In this document: in pieces, positions 55,099 through 64,000 of the stretch | Layout of the letters: the number at the start of each line of letters is the position of its first letter | Position numbering within the stretch: the first letter of the stretch is position 1 | Assembly (NCBI RefSeq): GCF_026343945.1 | Contig: NZ_JAPKNJ010000001.1 | Coordinates: 2,666,001 to 2,730,000, forward strand | Length of the DNA: 64,000 nt | DNA from: Kaistia algarum | Lineage (GTDB): Bacteria > Pseudomonadota > Alphaproteobacteria > Rhizobiales > Kaistiaceae | Reading direction: 5' to 3' | Position numbers and translations under genes: made by a program | The notes under the pieces: model-generated | What the model was told of the DNA's origin: nothing | What the model saw: only the letters and a program-made list of their open reading frames with translations | The model's database searches: none

Positions 55099-56261
55099 GT
55101 CTCGACGATGAACCCGCGATGGCCCAAATTCGAATAGTCCTGCGAGCGCATTTCGGTCAGGCGCGAGGCGGTGCGGGCAAACTCGAAGGCCTCGGTTCCG
55201 CTGTCGGCGACATAGATCCCGTCCGGCTCCGCCGCGGCCGAAACCACCAGCTTCACCTGGCCGTCATAGAGCGCGTCGATCAGCGTGATGAAGCGCTTGG
55301 CCTCGTTGCGCCGGGCGGCATCCATGATCGGGACATGGTCGATGAGCACGGTATCGAAGGCGTGGGCGATGGCGAGATAGTCGCTCGGGCCCAGCGGCCG
55401 GGCGCAGAGATCGGCGAAGTCGAAACGCGCAATGCCCTTGGCCGCGCGCGGAACGGCAACGTCGCGGCCGAGCACGGCGAGGGTCGTCGGCGATCCCGGG
55501 TCGTCATTCGTCAGCCGCGCCCAGGCCTCGTCCATGGCCGCATCGGCATCCGGTCCGAGCGGCGTGAGATAGACCTTCAGCCGGCGTGTCTTTTCCTGCC
55601 GGTAATCCGTCCGCGCGCCGAGGCGCACGATCTCGACGCGCTCCTTCAAGAGGCCGATGAAGGGCAGGAAATGGTCGCGGTTGAGCCCGCCGCGATAGAG
55701 ATCGTCGGGGGCGACGTTGGACGTTGCGACCATGATGATGCCGCGGGCGAAAAGCTGGGTGAACAGGCGGCCGAGGATCATCGCGTCGGCGATGTCGGTC
55801 ACGGAAAATTCATCGAAGCAGAGCAGCTCGGTCTCGTCGGCGATCTCGCGCGCGACGATCGGGATCGGGTCGTCGCCCTTCACCGAGCCGGCCTTGATCG
55901 CCTCGCGCACCCGGAAGACGCGGCCATGCACATCGGCCATGAAATCGTTGAAGTGGGCGCGGCGCTTCTTCTCGATGACGGCATTCGCGAAGAACAGGTC
56001 CATCAGCATGGTCTTGCCGCGGCCGACCTCGCCATGGACATAGAGGCCCCGAATGTCGGTCGCCGCCTTGTCGCGCTTGCCGAACAGCCAGCCGAGCGAG
56101 CTCGATTTCCGTGCCAGGCGCCGCGTGGCGAGGCGCAGGTTCAGCGCGTCGAACTTATCGACGAGGGCGCGCTGCGCCCCGTCTTCCTCGACGTCGCCGG
56201 CCGCGATCAGCCGGTCATAGGCCGTGGCGACGAGCGGCGAAAGGTGCGCGTCCTGGCTCAC
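55095..56261 (-). CDS. zapE: cell division protein ZapE / AFG1-like ATPase
   Basis: A 388-residue AAA-like P-loop ATPase; in gammaproteobacteria it tunes the FtsZ ring, and in eukaryotes its homologue AFG1/LACE1 serves mitochondria. Walker A GEVGRGKT (77-84), Walker B LLCFDEF (about 143-149), and the Arg-rich TSNVAPDDLYRGGLNRD segment are clear. GTG start 56261. It precedes mdh, the usual rhizobial order, and follows the Omp19-like lipoprotein gene by 28 bases. Confidence 0.93.
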   Translation of the reverse strand: MSQDAHLSPLVATAYDRLIAAGDVEEDGAQRALVDKFDALNLRLATRRLARKSSSLGWLFGKRDKAATDIRGLYVHGEVGRGKTMLMDLFFANAVIEKKRRAHFNDFMADVHGRVFRVREAIKAGSVKGDDPIPIVAREIADETELLCFDEFSVTDIADAMILGRLFTQLFARGIIMVATSNVAPDDLYRGGLNRDHFLPFIGLLKERVEIVRLGARTDYRQEKTRRLKVYLTPLGPDADAAMDEAWARLTNDDPGSPTTLAVLGRDVAVPRAAKGIARFDFADLCARPLGPSDYLAIAHAFDTVLIDHVPIMDAARRNEAKRFITLIDALYDGQVKLVVSAAAEPDGIYVADSGTEAFEFARTASRLTEMRSQDYSNLGHRGFIVET

Positions 56262-56289
56262 GCGAGCCCTCCCGCAGCGGATGGCTCGA

Positions 56290-56844
56290 TCAGCGGTAGA
56301 AGGAGATAGCCTGGGACGAAACCGTCTGGCCGTTGAAATGGTTGTTTCCGCCCGAGGACAGCCGGGCCACCGGGGCGCCGCCCTGTCCGGCGAGCACGAC
56401 CTCGCTGCCGGAGAGGCTCCAGGCCGAAATCCCCTTCAACGACGGCGACTGGCAACCTCGCGTCGAGGCGCGATAGCCACCCGTCCAACTCGTCAGCGTC
56501 ATGAAGAGCTGGCAATTGTCGGAGCCCGACGAAAGCGTCCATCCGCCGAGAAGGTCCGTGCGGCCGATTTCGGCGCCGGACGCGACAGAGGGGGTCATAG
56601 GAGCGGCCGGGGCAGCCGGGGTCGTCGCGGCATTCGGATCCGCCGGCGGAAGCGTCGCGACGGCATTCGGATCGGTCACAGGCGGGGGCAGGGCGGTCTT
56701 CTCGATCGGAACCGACGCGACCGGAGGCAGCGTGTCGCTCTCCGGCTGCGACCGGTCCATCGGACCGAGGCCGACGGCTCCGAAGGATCCGCAACCGGCA
56801 AGCGCCGTCATCAGCAGCAGCGGCGCGAAACGGCCGAGTCGCAT
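56290..56844 (-). CDS. outer-membrane lipoprotein with Inh/AprI protease-inhibitor domain (Omp19-like)
   Basis: A 184-residue lipoprotein: signal peptide with lipobox LAGC (about residues 15-18), a Pro/Ala-rich low-complexity linker, and a C-terminal domain (about 90-184) with GGWTLSSGSDNCQLFMTLTS and CQSP, a disulfide-tethered beta-barrel like the bacterial metalloprotease inhibitors (AprI/Inh) and Brucella Omp19. ATG 56844 has GGAG six bases upstream; ATG 56856 is an alternative. It may protect the cell from host or own proteases. It could be co-transcribed with zapE. Confidence 0.82.
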   Translation of the reverse strand: MRLGRFAPLLLMTALAGCGSFGAVGLGPMDRSQPESDTLPPVASVPIEKTALPPPVTDPNAVATLPPADPNAATTPAAPAAPMTPSVASGAEIGRTDLLGGWTLSSGSDNCQLFMTLTSWTGGYRASTRGCQSPSLKGISAWSLSGSEVVLAGQGGAPVARLSSGGNNHFNGQTVSSQAISFYR

Positions 56845-57076
56845 GACCTTCTCCATTCTCGATCCCCTGATCCCTTTATCGGCCGAATCGAGCCGCATTG
56901 CGGCAGGCTAGTCCGGAAGGCGAACGACATCGTGTTCGCCGCGCATGCCAATTGAGGTGAAACCGCGCCATTTCGGGACGGCTCCGACGTTGGAGCGCGC
57001 AATAATCCATCTCGTCCGCAACGACAAGGCATTCGCTGCCACAGCGGGAGAATTTGCCGCCGGTGCGACTTGCCGG

Positions 57077-57463
57077 TCATTCCGGGTGGTGGCAGCACGC
57101 CTCGATATTGTGTCCGTCGGGATCGAGAACAAAGGCGCCGTAATAATTTGGATGGTACATGGCGCGGATGCCCGGAGGGCCATTGTCTGTTGCCCCGGCA
57201 GCGAGGGCCGCCGCGTAGAACGCGTCCACCGCCGCACGGCTGGAGGCGGCGAATGCCAAATGGAGATGAGGCGTCGTCCGGCCGCCTTCCCAGATCCAGA
57301 AGTCAGGCTTCCCGGACGCACCGAAGCCCGCGCCCTTCAGCTTCGCCTCCTCCGGAATGTGCATCACCACGGAAATTCCGAGCGGCGCCAACGCCGATTC
57401 GTAGAATGCGAGCAGCTTGTCAAAGTCGCTCACCTGCACGCCGATATGGTCGAATGTCGCCAT
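57077..57463 (-). CDS. VOC-family (glyoxalase/bleomycin resistance-like) protein
   Basis: A 128-residue metal-binding-fold protein in the vicinal oxygen chelate superfamily. Start MATFDHIGVQVSDFDKLLAF is typical, with HIG (His7), the mid-protein HLHLAF (His at about 67) and the ending VLDPDGHNIEACCH (Glu in IEA), so three candidate metal ligands remain. The function may be lyase, dioxygenase or drug binding. ATG 57463 is preferred over an in-frame GTG six bases earlier. Confidence 0.85.
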   Translation of the reverse strand: MATFDHIGVQVSDFDKLLAFYESALAPLGISVVMHIPEEAKLKGAGFGASGKPDFWIWEGGRTTPHLHLAFAASSRAAVDAFYAAALAAGATDNGPPGIRAMYHPNYYGAFVLDPDGHNIEACCHHPE

Positions 57464-57623
57464 CTTCACCCCCTTCGCAGAATCCGCTCCAGACCAACCG
57501 CTGCAATATACCGGAAACGGCGCTCGTTGCGTGGAGCGGCTGGCCGTGTCTACGATCCCTCGCGAATTCTCTGAAAAAGGGGCCGCCGCTCTACCGATGC
57601 GGCGCCGCTGGAGGCGGCATCCG

Positions 57624-57806
57624 TCAGAGGTCGCGTTCGGCGGGGTAAAGCGTCAAATTGAATTCGGCCGCCTTGGCGACGATCTCGTCCATCGGGCGGT
57701 GCATCGCCTGGCTGATGATCTCGGCCGGCACCCTGACGCCCGCCAGTTCGCGGAGCCGGTCGATCGCCTCGATGGTCCAGCGCGGTCCTGCGTCTACGAT
57801 TTGCAT
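57624..57806 (-). CDS. small protein, 60 aa, downstream of sdhB
   Basis: A short gene with a strong signal: GGAGG seven bases upstream of the ATG. It reads MQIVDAGPRWTIEAIDRL, then REL followed by helices IISQAMHRPMDEIVAKAAE, a soluble, mainly helical protein. Family unknown to me. It lies 86 bases after sdhB on the same strand and may be the last gene of the sdh operon. Confidence 0.65.
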   Translation of the reverse strand: MQIVDAGPRWTIEAIDRLRELAGVRVPAEIISQAMHRPMDEIVAKAAEFNLTLYPAERDL

Positions 57807-57892
57807 GGTCTGTCCTCCGATCCGGCCCCCATCGAAAGCAAACGTTCGGTGGGCCGCAACGGTTCCCGGCCGATTGGCCGGACGAAGCGGCG

Positions 57893-58672
57893 TCAGACCC
57901 TTCTCTCGACCATCATCTTCTTGATCTCGGCAATCGCCTTCGCTGGGTTCAAACCCTTCGGGCAGGTCTGCGCGCAGTTCATGATGGTGTGGCAGCGATA
58001 GAGGCGGAACGGATCCTCGAGATTGTCGAGGCGCTCGCCCTTGGCTTCATCGCGTGAATCGATCAGCCAGCGATAGGCCTGCAGCAGCACGGCCGGACCG
58101 AGATACCGGTCGCCATTCCACCAGTAGCTCGGGCAGGATGCCGAGCAGCAGGCGCAGAGGATGCACTCATAGAGCCCGTCGAGCTTCTCGCGGTCGGCAT
58201 GGCTCTGCAGCCATTCCTTTTCGGGCTCCGGCGTCGCGGTCTTGAGCCAGGGCTCGATCGAGCGGTGCTGGGCGTAGAAATTGGTGAGGTCGGGCACGAG
58301 GTCCTTCACCACCGGCATATGCGGCAGTGGATAAATCTTCACCGCGCCCTTCACGTCGTCGATGCCCTTGGTGCAGGCGAGCGTGTTGGAGCCGTCGATA
58401 TTCATGGCGCACGAGCCGCAGATGCCCTCGCGGCAGGACCGGCGGAAGGTCAGCGTCGGGTCGACTTCGTTCTTGATCTTGATCAGCGCATCCAGAACCA
58501 TCGGCCCGCAATCGTCGAGATCGACGAAATAGCTGTCGACGCGCGGATTGGCGCCGTCGTCCGGGCTCCAGCGATAGATGCGGAACTCGCGGACATTGTT
58601 GGCGCCTTTCGGCCGTTCCCAGGCCTTGCCTTCGTTGATCGTCGAGTTCTTGGGGAGCGTGAGCTGGACCAT
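57893..58672 (-). CDS. sdhB: succinate dehydrogenase iron-sulfur subunit
   Basis: A 259-residue membrane-associated subunit carrying electrons from FAD to quinone. The 2Fe-2S ligands are in [13 protein letters not shown] (about 71-83) and a later Cys; the 4Fe-4S and 3Fe-4S ligands are in [12 protein letters not shown] (about 160-171) and the [14 protein letters not shown] region (about 222-235). The start MVQLTLPKN fits alphaproteobacteria. It is separated from sdhA by two small hypothetical genes. Confidence 0.97.
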   Translation of the reverse strand: MVQLTLPKNSTINEGKAWERPKGANNVREFRIYRWSPDDGANPRVDSYFVDLDDCGPMVLDALIKIKNEVDPTLTFRRSCREGICGSCAMNIDGSNTLACTKGIDDVKGAVKIYPLPHMPVVKDLVPDLTNFYAQHRSIEPWLKTATPEPEKEWLQSHADREKLDGLYECILCACCSASCPSYWWNGDRYLGPAVLLQAYRWLIDSRDEAKGERLDNLEDPFRLYRCHTIMNCAQTCPKGLNPAKAIAEIKKMMVERRV

Positions 58673-58699
58673 CGGCCTGCCTGATGATTGCGGTTCGGA

Positions 58700-58909
58700 C
58701 TATTCGTATTTCGGATATTCGACGCAGCGCGGCTCTTTTTCGCCTGTCGTGACGACGACGTCATAGCGCTTGGCGGTGCGACGCGACGTATAGCGATAGA
58801 CTGCGAAGCTGCGCCCGAGATGGTCGCGACCATCGCCCATCGGGCCGCGGATCATCTCGGCTTCCATGGCCGCAAAGTCGGAGTAGGGAATATCGATGCC
58901 TGCGCTCAT
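58700..58909 (-). CDS. small hypothetical protein, 69 aa, in the sdh operon
   Basis: Start ATG 58909 has AAGGAG at -10 and overlaps the DUF3052 stop (ATGA), so it is translated after it. Sequence: MSAGIDIPYSDFAAMEAEMI, RGPMGDGRDHLGRSFAVYRY, TSRRTAKRYDVVVTTGEKEP, then RCVEYPKYE. It is short and basic-acidic mixed, with no membrane segment and no recognised family. It lies 27 bases before sdhB. Confidence 0.65.
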   Translation of the reverse strand: MSAGIDIPYSDFAAMEAEMIRGPMGDGRDHLGRSFAVYRYTSRRTAKRYDVVVTTGEKEPRCVEYPKYE

Positions 58910-59355
58910 CGACGCTCCTTCCGGATCACCAGTTTCAGCCCCGACCATATAGCGTCGACGGCGGCAACCTTGACATCGACGAGGTCGATGGAAAGCGCCG
59001 CAGCGCGAACGGTATCCTCGGTGACGTCGGTCGCAACCTTCGATGCCTTCTTGGGCCACGACACCCAGATCATTCCGTCACGGCGGATCGCGTCCTGCAG
59101 GCGGGGCAGGCCCGTCGTCAGTTCTTCAGCCTGTTTGGTGAAGGCATGGATCGCATCGAAGGATCGATCGTCTCCAAATCGTTCGGCCCAGGACGACGCC
59201 ATGGCAACGCTGTTGAACGGAACGGAATCGGCAAGGCTTGCGAGTTCATCCGGCAGACCAATGAAGGCAACCGCCATCCCTGGCTTGAAGCCGAGCTTCT
59301 CGGGGAGCGAGCGCCCCGAATAACCAGCCTGAGGGATGGGTGCGGTCGCCAACAT
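58906..59355 (-). CDS. DUF3052-family protein between sdhA and sdhB
   Basis: A 149-residue soluble protein. GYSGRSLPEKLGFKPGMAVA (about 11-30), then WVSWPKKASKVATDVTEDTV (about 97-116) and LVDVKVAAVDAIWSGLKLV near the end are the DUF3052 pattern. The PKKAS segment is conserved in the family. Function unknown. GAGGACA lies before ATG 59355, which begins five bases after the sdhA stop, so it is clearly within the sdh operon. Confidence 0.85.
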   Translation of the reverse strand: MLATAPIPQAGYSGRSLPEKLGFKPGMAVAFIGLPDELASLADSVPFNSVAMASSWAERFGDDRSFDAIHAFTKQAEELTTGLPRLQDAIRRDGMIWVSWPKKASKVATDVTEDTVRAAALSIDLVDVKVAAVDAIWSGLKLVIRKERR

Positions 59356-59360
59356 TGTCC

Positions 59361-61184
59361 TCAGTACACGCGAGCCTTGGGCTCGATATAGGCGATGTCG
59401 TTTGACATGGTGTAGGTGTGCACCGGCCGATCGTCGAGCGTCACCGTCTTGGCGTCGGCGTCGATCGAGGCGAGCGAATGCTTCATCCAGTTGACGTCGT
59501 CGCGGTTCGGGAAATCCTCGCGGGCGTGGGCGCCGCGTGATTCCTGCCGGTTCTGCGCCGAATCCATCGTGACGACGGCCTGGACGATCAGATTGTCGAA
59601 TTCGAGCGTTTCGACGAGGTCGGAATTCCAGATCAGCGACCGGTCCGTGACGCGCACATCGTCGGACGCCTTCCAGACATCGTGAATCAGGCCGTGTCCT
59701 TCGTCGAGTACCTCGCCGGTGCGGAACACGGCGCAGTTCGACTGCATGACCTTCTGCATGTTGAGCCGGAGCTCGGCCGTCGGCGTGCCGCCGGAAGCGT
59801 AGCGCAGGCGGTCGAGGCGGGATATCGCAGCCTCGCCCACGGTCGGCCCGAATTCAGGCTGCTTCTCGCCGGGGCGTATCGTCTCAATGCAGCGCAGAGC
59901 CGCGGCACGGCCAAAGACGACGAGATCGGTGAGCGAATTGGAGCCGAGGCGATTGGCGCCATGAACGGAGACGCAGGCCGCCTCGCCAACGGCCATCAAG
60001 CCCGGCACGACTGTATCCGGATCGCCGCCGACCTTGGTCAGCACCTCACCGTGATAATTGGTCGGGATGCCGCCCATATTGTAGTGGACGGTCGGCAGGA
60101 CCGGGATCGGCTCCTTGGTCAGGTCGACGCCGGCGAAGATCTTGGCGCTTTCCGAAATGCCGGGCAGACGCTCGGCCAGCAGCGCCGGGTCGAGATGGTC
60201 GAGGTGAAGGTGGATATGATCCTTTGCCTTGCCGACGCCGCGACCCTCGCGGATTTCCATGGTCATGGCGCGCGAGACGACGTCGCGCGAGGCGAGGTCC
60301 TTGGCGGAGGGAGCATAGCGCTCCATGAAGCGCTCGCCGGCCGAATTGGTGAGATAGCCACCTTCGCCGCGCGCTCCCTCGGTGATCAGGCAGCCGGCGC
60401 CATAGATACCGGTCGGATGGAACTGCACGAATTCCATGTCCTGAAGCGGCAGGCCGGCGCGCAGCACCATGCCGCCGCCGTCGCCGGTGCAAGTATGGGC
60501 CGAGGTCGCCGAGAAATAGGCGCGGCCATAGCCGCCGGTAGCGAGGATCGTCTTGGTCGCGCGGAAGCGATGCAGCGTGCCGTCGTCGAGGCAAAGCGCC
60601 ACGACGCCGCGGCAAACGCCGTCCTCCATGATCAGGTCGATCGCGAAATACTCGATGTAGAACTCGCACGCATGGCGCAGCGACTGGCCATAGAGCGTGT
60701 GCAGGATGGCATGGCCGGTGCGGTCGGCGGCGGCGCAGGTGCGCTGGGCGATGCCCTTGCCGAAATTCGTCGTCATGCCGCCGAAGGGCCGCTGGTAGAT
60801 CTTGCCGGCCTCGGTGCGCGAGAAGGGCACGCCGAAATGCTCGAGCTCATAGACGGCGGCAGGGGCGTGGCGGACGAGATATTCGATCGCGTCCTGATCG
60901 CCGAGCCAGTCCGACCCCTTGACGGTGTCGTACATGTGGAAGCGCCAATCGTCCTCGCCCATATTGCCGAGCGCGGCCGAGATGCCGCCCTGCGCTGCCA
61001 CGGTGTGGCTGCGGGTCGGGAACACCTTGGTGATGCAAGCGGTCTTTAGCCCGCCCTCGCTGGCGCCGAGAGCGGCCCGAAGGCCAGCGCCGCCAGCGCC
61101 GACGACGACGACGTCGAACGTATGGTCGATGAAGGGATAGGCGCGGCCATTGGTGGCCGTCGCGCTGCCATTGGCTTCCGCCAT
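59361..61184 (-). CDS. sdhA: succinate dehydrogenase flavoprotein subunit
   Basis: A 607-residue catalytic subunit oxidising succinate to fumarate. FAD motif [20 protein letters not shown] (25-44), covalent-FAD histidine His60 in [11 protein letters not shown], and the substrate loop [15 protein letters not shown] (about 366-380) are present. Start ATG 61184 has CGGAGG at -11. It overlaps the sdhD stop region closely (1-base gap). Confidence 0.97.
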   Translation of the reverse strand: MAEANGSATATNGRAYPFIDHTFDVVVVGAGGAGLRAALGASEGGLKTACITKVFPTRSHTVAAQGGISAALGNMGEDDWRFHMYDTVKGSDWLGDQDAIEYLVRHAPAAVYELEHFGVPFSRTEAGKIYQRPFGGMTTNFGKGIAQRTCAAADRTGHAILHTLYGQSLRHACEFYIEYFAIDLIMEDGVCRGVVALCLDDGTLHRFRATKTILATGGYGRAYFSATSAHTCTGDGGGMVLRAGLPLQDMEFVQFHPTGIYGAGCLITEGARGEGGYLTNSAGERFMERYAPSAKDLASRDVVSRAMTMEIREGRGVGKAKDHIHLHLDHLDPALLAERLPGISESAKIFAGVDLTKEPIPVLPTVHYNMGGIPTNYHGEVLTKVGGDPDTVVPGLMAVGEAACVSVHGANRLGSNSLTDLVVFGRAAALRCIETIRPGEKQPEFGPTVGEAAISRLDRLRYASGGTPTAELRLNMQKVMQSNCAVFRTGEVLDEGHGLIHDVWKASDDVRVTDRSLIWNSDLVETLEFDNLIVQAVVTMDSAQNRQESRGAHAREDFPNRDDVNWMKHSLASIDADAKTVTLDDRPVHTYTMSNDIAYIEPKARVY

Positions 61185-61185
61185 G

Positions 61186-61563
61186 TCAGCCTCCGAAGCT
61201 GATCTTGAGGAGGGCGAGCGCGGTGGCAAGGCCGACCGCGACCGAGAAGAACGAGTTGGCGATGACGGCGGCGACGAGCGCGGCGCCATGGAAATAATCC
61301 TCGATGATCACCTGCATGCCGAGCTTCATATGCCAGGCTCCGGCGCCCACCATGAGGATCATCAGCAGCGCCACGAAGGGGTTGGCGAGCACCGCCACCA
61401 CATCCGGATAGGGCCGTCCCGCGATCGCGATTAGCAGGATCAGGAAACCGGTGACGAGGATGGCGAGCGCGGCGCCGGTGACGCGTTGGTGCCAGAAATG
61501 CTCCGTTCCCGCCTTGGCCGAGCCGAGGCCACGGACGCGGGAGAGTGGCGTTCTCATCGACAT
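61186..61563 (-). CDS. sdhD: succinate dehydrogenase membrane anchor subunit
   Basis: A 125-residue protein with three membrane helices, anchoring the complex and helping form the quinone site. [17 protein letters not shown] (about 19-35) and [18 protein letters not shown] (heme-ligand His about 77) are typical of SdhD. AGAGG precedes the ATG. Only one base separates its stop from the sdhA start codon. Confidence 0.93.
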   Translation of the reverse strand: MSMRTPLSRVRGLGSAKAGTEHFWHQRVTGAALAILVTGFLILLIAIAGRPYPDVVAVLANPFVALLMILMVGAGAWHMKLGMQVIIEDYFHGAALVAAVIANSFFSVAVGLATALALLKISFGG

Positions 61564-61577
61564 GAAGGTCGCCTCTT

Positions 61578-61976
61578 TCAGTGGATGAGCAGGCCGACGA
61601 TCCAGACGAGGACCGTCAGAATCGCGGATGCGATGATGTTGGCGTAGGCGAGATTGTCGCGCGCGCTCTTCGAGAAGCCGGCGCCAAAATCCCAGACGAA
61701 GTGGCGCAGGCCCCCGAGCAGGTGATGGATCAGGGCCCAGCTATAGCCGAACAGCACGAGACGGCCGATCCAGGATCCGAACACGGCATTGGCGACATCG
61801 AAATAGGCCGGGCCGGCGGCGGCGGCGATCAGCCACCAGGCCAGAAGAAGCGTTCCGAAATAGAGCGCGGCGCCTGTGACGCGATGCAGGATCGACATCG
61901 TCATCGTGATGGGCCAGCGATAGACCTGCAGATGGGGGGAGAGCGGACGGCCCGGCTTCGCCTCGGAATTCGACAT
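61578..61976 (-). CDS. sdhC: succinate dehydrogenase cytochrome b556 subunit
   Basis: A 132-residue heme b-containing membrane subunit, three helices. [20 protein letters not shown] (10-29), [13 protein letters not shown] (about 29-41) and the heme-ligand [13 protein letters not shown] segment (about 88-100) are typical. ATG 61976 (MSNSEAKPG) with GAGGG about nine bases upstream is chosen. It heads the sdhCDA-(x)-(y)-B operon, and a perfect inverted repeat lies 17 bases before the start. Confidence 0.95.
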   Translation of the reverse strand: MSNSEAKPGRPLSPHLQVYRWPITMTMSILHRVTGAALYFGTLLLAWWLIAAAAGPAYFDVANAVFGSWIGRLVLFGYSWALIHHLLGGLRHFVWDFGAGFSKSARDNLAYANIIASAILTVLVWIVGLLIH

Positions 61977-61992
61977 ATTTTCGACCCTCGAT

Positions 61993-62012
61993 AGCTTACG
62001 TTTACGTAAGCT
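61993..62012. promoter_or_regulatory. perfect inverted repeat upstream of sdhC (TCA-operon motif)
   Basis: AGCTTACG-TTTA-CGTAAGCT: eight-base arms around four bases. The inner 16 bases (61995-62010) recur, at 14/16 and 12/16, upstream of mdh. The position directly before the ribosome site matches the mdh proximal copy, which argues for a shared function. Confidence 0.55.
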
Positions 62013-62175
62013 TCCTCCCTCAAGAGAATTTAGATCGGTTCTAGCGGCATTGTAAGGCGCGGTCAAAAACCTTTCGATATCCGCGTCGATCCAACGCTAT
62101 AGCATTCGCTTCGCCGGGCGGGGTGCGGAGCTTTCCCAGAATCGTACTGGCCATCGGGACGAAGGAGGTAGTGAC

Positions 62176-62556
62176 ATGACGCGACGCCTGATTTCTACCG
62201 GCTCGACCTTCGAAAAAATCGCCGGATATTCCCGTGCCGTGGTGCAGGGACCGTGGTGCTTCGTCGCCGGTACGACCGGCTACGATTATGCCACGATGAT
62301 CATGCCTGAGGCAGTCGAGGAACAGACGAGAAACGCCATGGCGACGATCGAAAAGGCGCTCGCCGAGGGCGGCTTCACGCTCTCCGACGTCGTTCGCGTC
62401 CACTATTATCTGAAGGATGCGGCCCTGGTTGATTCGGTCTTCGAGATCGTCGGCGGCTTCTTCGCCGATATCCGGCCGGCGGCGACCATGCTCATCTGCG
62501 ATCTGGTCGACCCGGAGATCCTGATCGAGATCGAGGTCACCGCGCTCAAGAGCTGA
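62176..62556 (+). CDS. RidA/YjgF-family enamine/imine deaminase-like protein
   Basis: A 126-residue trimeric protein that, in the typical RidA, hydrolyses reactive enamines from PLP enzymes. The C-terminal [20 protein letters not shown] includes the conserved Arg (RP motif) and Glu of the family, and FVAGTTGYD resembles the FxSGq part, with Gly-Thr changes that place it in a non-archetypal subgroup. GGAGG precedes ATG 62176. It is divergent from sdhC and lies 101 bases before leuB. Confidence 0.85.
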   Translation: MTRRLISTGSTFEKIAGYSRAVVQGPWCFVAGTTGYDYATMIMPEAVEEQTRNAMATIEKALAEGGFTLSDVVRVHYYLKDAALVDSVFEIVGGFFADIRPAATMLICDLVDPEILIEIEVTALKS

Positions 62557-62657
62557 GTCTCCCATGCAGGAGCAACTTGCATAGCGGCGCCCTCGGCTTT
62601 ATCGCTCGTCGCCTATCGCCACGCTGCGCAGACATAGACCGACGAAAGAACCGTTCC

Positions 62658-63770
62658 ATGACCAGCTATAACCTCCTCCTCCTGCCGGGTGACGGCATCG
62701 GTACCGAAATCATGGCCGAGGTGCAGACGGTCATTGACTGGTTTTCCAAGCGTGGCGTCGCCTCGTTCGAATATGAGCAGGACCTCGTCGGCGGGTCGGC
62801 CTATGACGCCCATGGCAAGGCTGTATCCGAGGCGACCATGGCCAAGGCGCTTGCAGCCGACGCCGTGATGTTCGGCGCGGTCGGCGGTCCGAAATGGGCC
62901 GACGTTCCCTATGAGGTGCGTCCCGAGGCAGCGCTGCTGCGGCTCCGGAAGGACCTCGCGCTGTTCGCCAATCTGCGCCCGGCGATCTGCTATCCGGCGC
63001 TGGCCGACGCCTCTTCGCTGAAGCGCGACTTGGTCGAGGGCCTCGATATCCTCATCGTGCGGGAACTCACCGGCGGCGTTTATTTCGGCGAGCCGAAGGA
63101 GATCGTGACGCTGGAGAACGGACAGAAGCGCGCCGTCGATACGCAGCTCTACACGACGCCCGAGATCGAGCGCATCGCCCGTGTCGCCTTCGATCTCGCC
63201 CGCACCCGCGGCAGCCGGGTCGCGTCGGCCGAGAAGCACAATGTGATGAAGAGCGGCGTGCTGTGGAAGCAGATCGTGACGCGGATCGGTAAGGAAGAAT
63301 ATGCCGATGTCGCGCTCGAACATGTGCTCGCCGACAATTGCGCCATGCAGCTCGTGCGCCGGCCGAAGCAGTTCGACGTCATTGTCTGCGACAATCTCTT
63401 CGGCGATATCCTCTCCGACGTCGCGGCGATGCTGACCGGCTCGCTCGGCATGCTGCCTTCGGCTTCGCTCGGCGCGCCGGATGCCACGACCGGCCGGCGC
63501 AAGGCGCTCTATGAGCCGGTGCATGGTTCGGCGCCGGACATCGCCGGCCAGGGCATCGCCAATCCGATCGCGATGATCGCTTCCTTCGCCATGGCGCTGC
63601 GCTATTCCTTCGGCCTGGTGGAAGCCGCCGACCTGCTCGACCGCGCCATCGCCGGCGTGCTCGGCAAGGGGTTGCGCACCGCCGACATCTTCACCGAGGG
63701 CACGACCAAGGTCGGAACCCACGCGATGGGTTCGGCGATCGTCGCGGAGTTGGATGCGCTCTCGGCTTGA
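62658..63770 (+). CDS. leuB: 3-isopropylmalate dehydrogenase
   Basis: A 370-residue NAD-dependent oxidative decarboxylase of the leucine pathway. Visible: [19 protein letters not shown] start, [20 protein letters not shown] (about 95-114), [13 protein letters not shown] (about 135-147), [10 protein letters not shown] (substrate-metal lysine), and [23 protein letters not shown] 62658 (MTSYNLL) fits homologues; upstream in-frame extension looks spurious. LeuCD are elsewhere. Confidence 0.95.
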   Translation: MTSYNLLLLPGDGIGTEIMAEVQTVIDWFSKRGVASFEYEQDLVGGSAYDAHGKAVSEATMAKALAADAVMFGAVGGPKWADVPYEVRPEAALLRLRKDLALFANLRPAICYPALADASSLKRDLVEGLDILIVRELTGGVYFGEPKEIVTLENGQKRAVDTQLYTTPEIERIARVAFDLARTRGSRVASAEKHNVMKSGVLWKQIVTRIGKEEYADVALEHVLADNCAMQLVRRPKQFDVIVCDNLFGDILSDVAAMLTGSLGMLPSASLGAPDATTGRRKALYEPVHGSAPDIAGQGIANPIAMIASFAMALRYSFGLVEAADLLDRAIAGVLGKGLRTADIFTEGTTKVGTHAMGSAIVAELDALSA

Positions 63771-63800
63771 GGACGCAGTCGCCCGCGAAGTTTTTGCGCG

Positions 63801-63821
63801 GTCCGGCTGGTCAAGCCGGGC
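63801..63821 (+). terminator. hairpin after leuB
   Basis: CCGGCT-GGTCA-AGCCGG with one wobble and one further pair outside, 30 bases after the leuB stop. It lacks a T-run, so moderate confidence. The following bases (63830-63900) must hold the rpmF promoter. Confidence 0.45.
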
Positions 63822-63917
63822 CGACCTCTGTATAAGGCCGCATTCAAAATCCACTGCGATGCCCTGCCGGGCGGCGCGCCGCCGGTTTGTAGGCGTTGTG
63901 ACGAAGGAAGACGAGAA

Positions 63918-64000
63918 ATGGCAGTTCCGAAGCGAAAGACGTCGCCGTCGAAGCGCAATATGCGCCGTTCGCACGACGCCCTGTCCCAGCCGACCTATAC
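63918..64000 (+). CDS. rpmF: 50S ribosomal protein L32, N-terminal part
   Basis: The first 27 codons, cut by the window end: [27 protein letters not shown]. The Lys/Arg-rich start MAVPKRKTS and RRSHDAL are the universal L32 N-terminus. AGGAAG precedes the ATG at -10. L32 is a small zinc-ribbon or non-zinc protein of the large subunit; which form this is cannot be seen since the Cys region is beyond the window. Confidence 0.96.
   Translation, partial: MAVPKRKTSPSKRNMRRSHDALSQPTY

Noticed and set aside
62564..62584. Seven-codon mini-frame (MQEQLA) upstream of leuB as a leucine leader peptide
   Set aside because: It has only one leucine codon and no paired terminator/antiterminator structure that I can see.
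62577..62657. Upstream extension of leuB
   Set aside because: The 27 extra residues do not fit LeuB homologues, and the start at 62658 has the normal family N-terminus.

Overview
The window is about 64 kb of high-GC chromosome from an alphaproteobacterium, most likely of the Rhizobiales (Hyphomicrobiales). The evidence is the gene order zapE / mdh-sucC-sucD-sucA-sucB-lpdA, an sdhC-D-A-B operon, a DUF992 protein, an Omp19-type lipoprotein with a protease-inhibitor domain, GluQRS, and leuB beside rpmF. The genus cannot be read from the sequence. I see no insertion sequence, phage gene, CRISPR array or rRNA.

Left part (1-27 kb), mostly accessory and transport genes. It opens with the 3' end of a 3-oxoadipate enol-lactonase-like gene. 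A complete five-gene branched-chain-type ABC importer (678-5352) follows, with its cistrons overlapping or closely spaced. Then comes an XRE regulator and an unusual secretory cluster (6.6-12.5 kb): a CD39/apyrase-like NTP diphosphohydrolase, two closely related secreted alpha/beta hydrolases, a GNAT acetyltransferase, and an orphan HlyD/NHLM-type adaptor whose stop codon overlaps the start of the second hydrolase. A TetR repressor diverges from an RND efflux operon with two lipoprotein adaptors. Next are an SDR gene remnant, the D-alanine module alr-dadA with a divergent Lrp/AsnC regulator, a tRNA-Leu(CAA), an AEC transporter, gluQ, an esterase, an HNH endonuclease and a SPOUT RNA methyltransferase.

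Middle part (27-44 kb), a mixed housekeeping stretch: dsbB, a stand-alone RarA-C-terminus-like protein, dps overlapping a small channel-like membrane protein, a DUF992 protein, a 1109-residue three-domain glycosyltransferase (WbsX + GT4 + GT2), a ClC chloride transporter, polA, a degenerate CPBP membrane protein, an ABM monooxygenase-like protein, xerC, an EamA exporter, an Hsp70-like ATPase and an MFS transporter.

Right part (44.6-64 kb), central carbon metabolism on the minus strand. mdh-sucC-(orf157)-sucD-sucA-sucB-(SDR)-lpdA encodes malate dehydrogenase, succinyl-CoA synthetase and the 2-oxoglutarate dehydrogenase complex. sdhC-D-A-(DUF3052)-(69 aa)-sdhB encodes succinate dehydrogenase. 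Both operons carry passenger genes inside them. A 16-bp inverted repeat with the core ACGTAAACGT (either orientation) lies just upstream of sdhC, and two copies lie upstream of mdh. This suggests one unidentified regulator joins the two TCA operons, and I consider it the most testable new signal in the window. RidA, leuB and the start of rpmF close the window.
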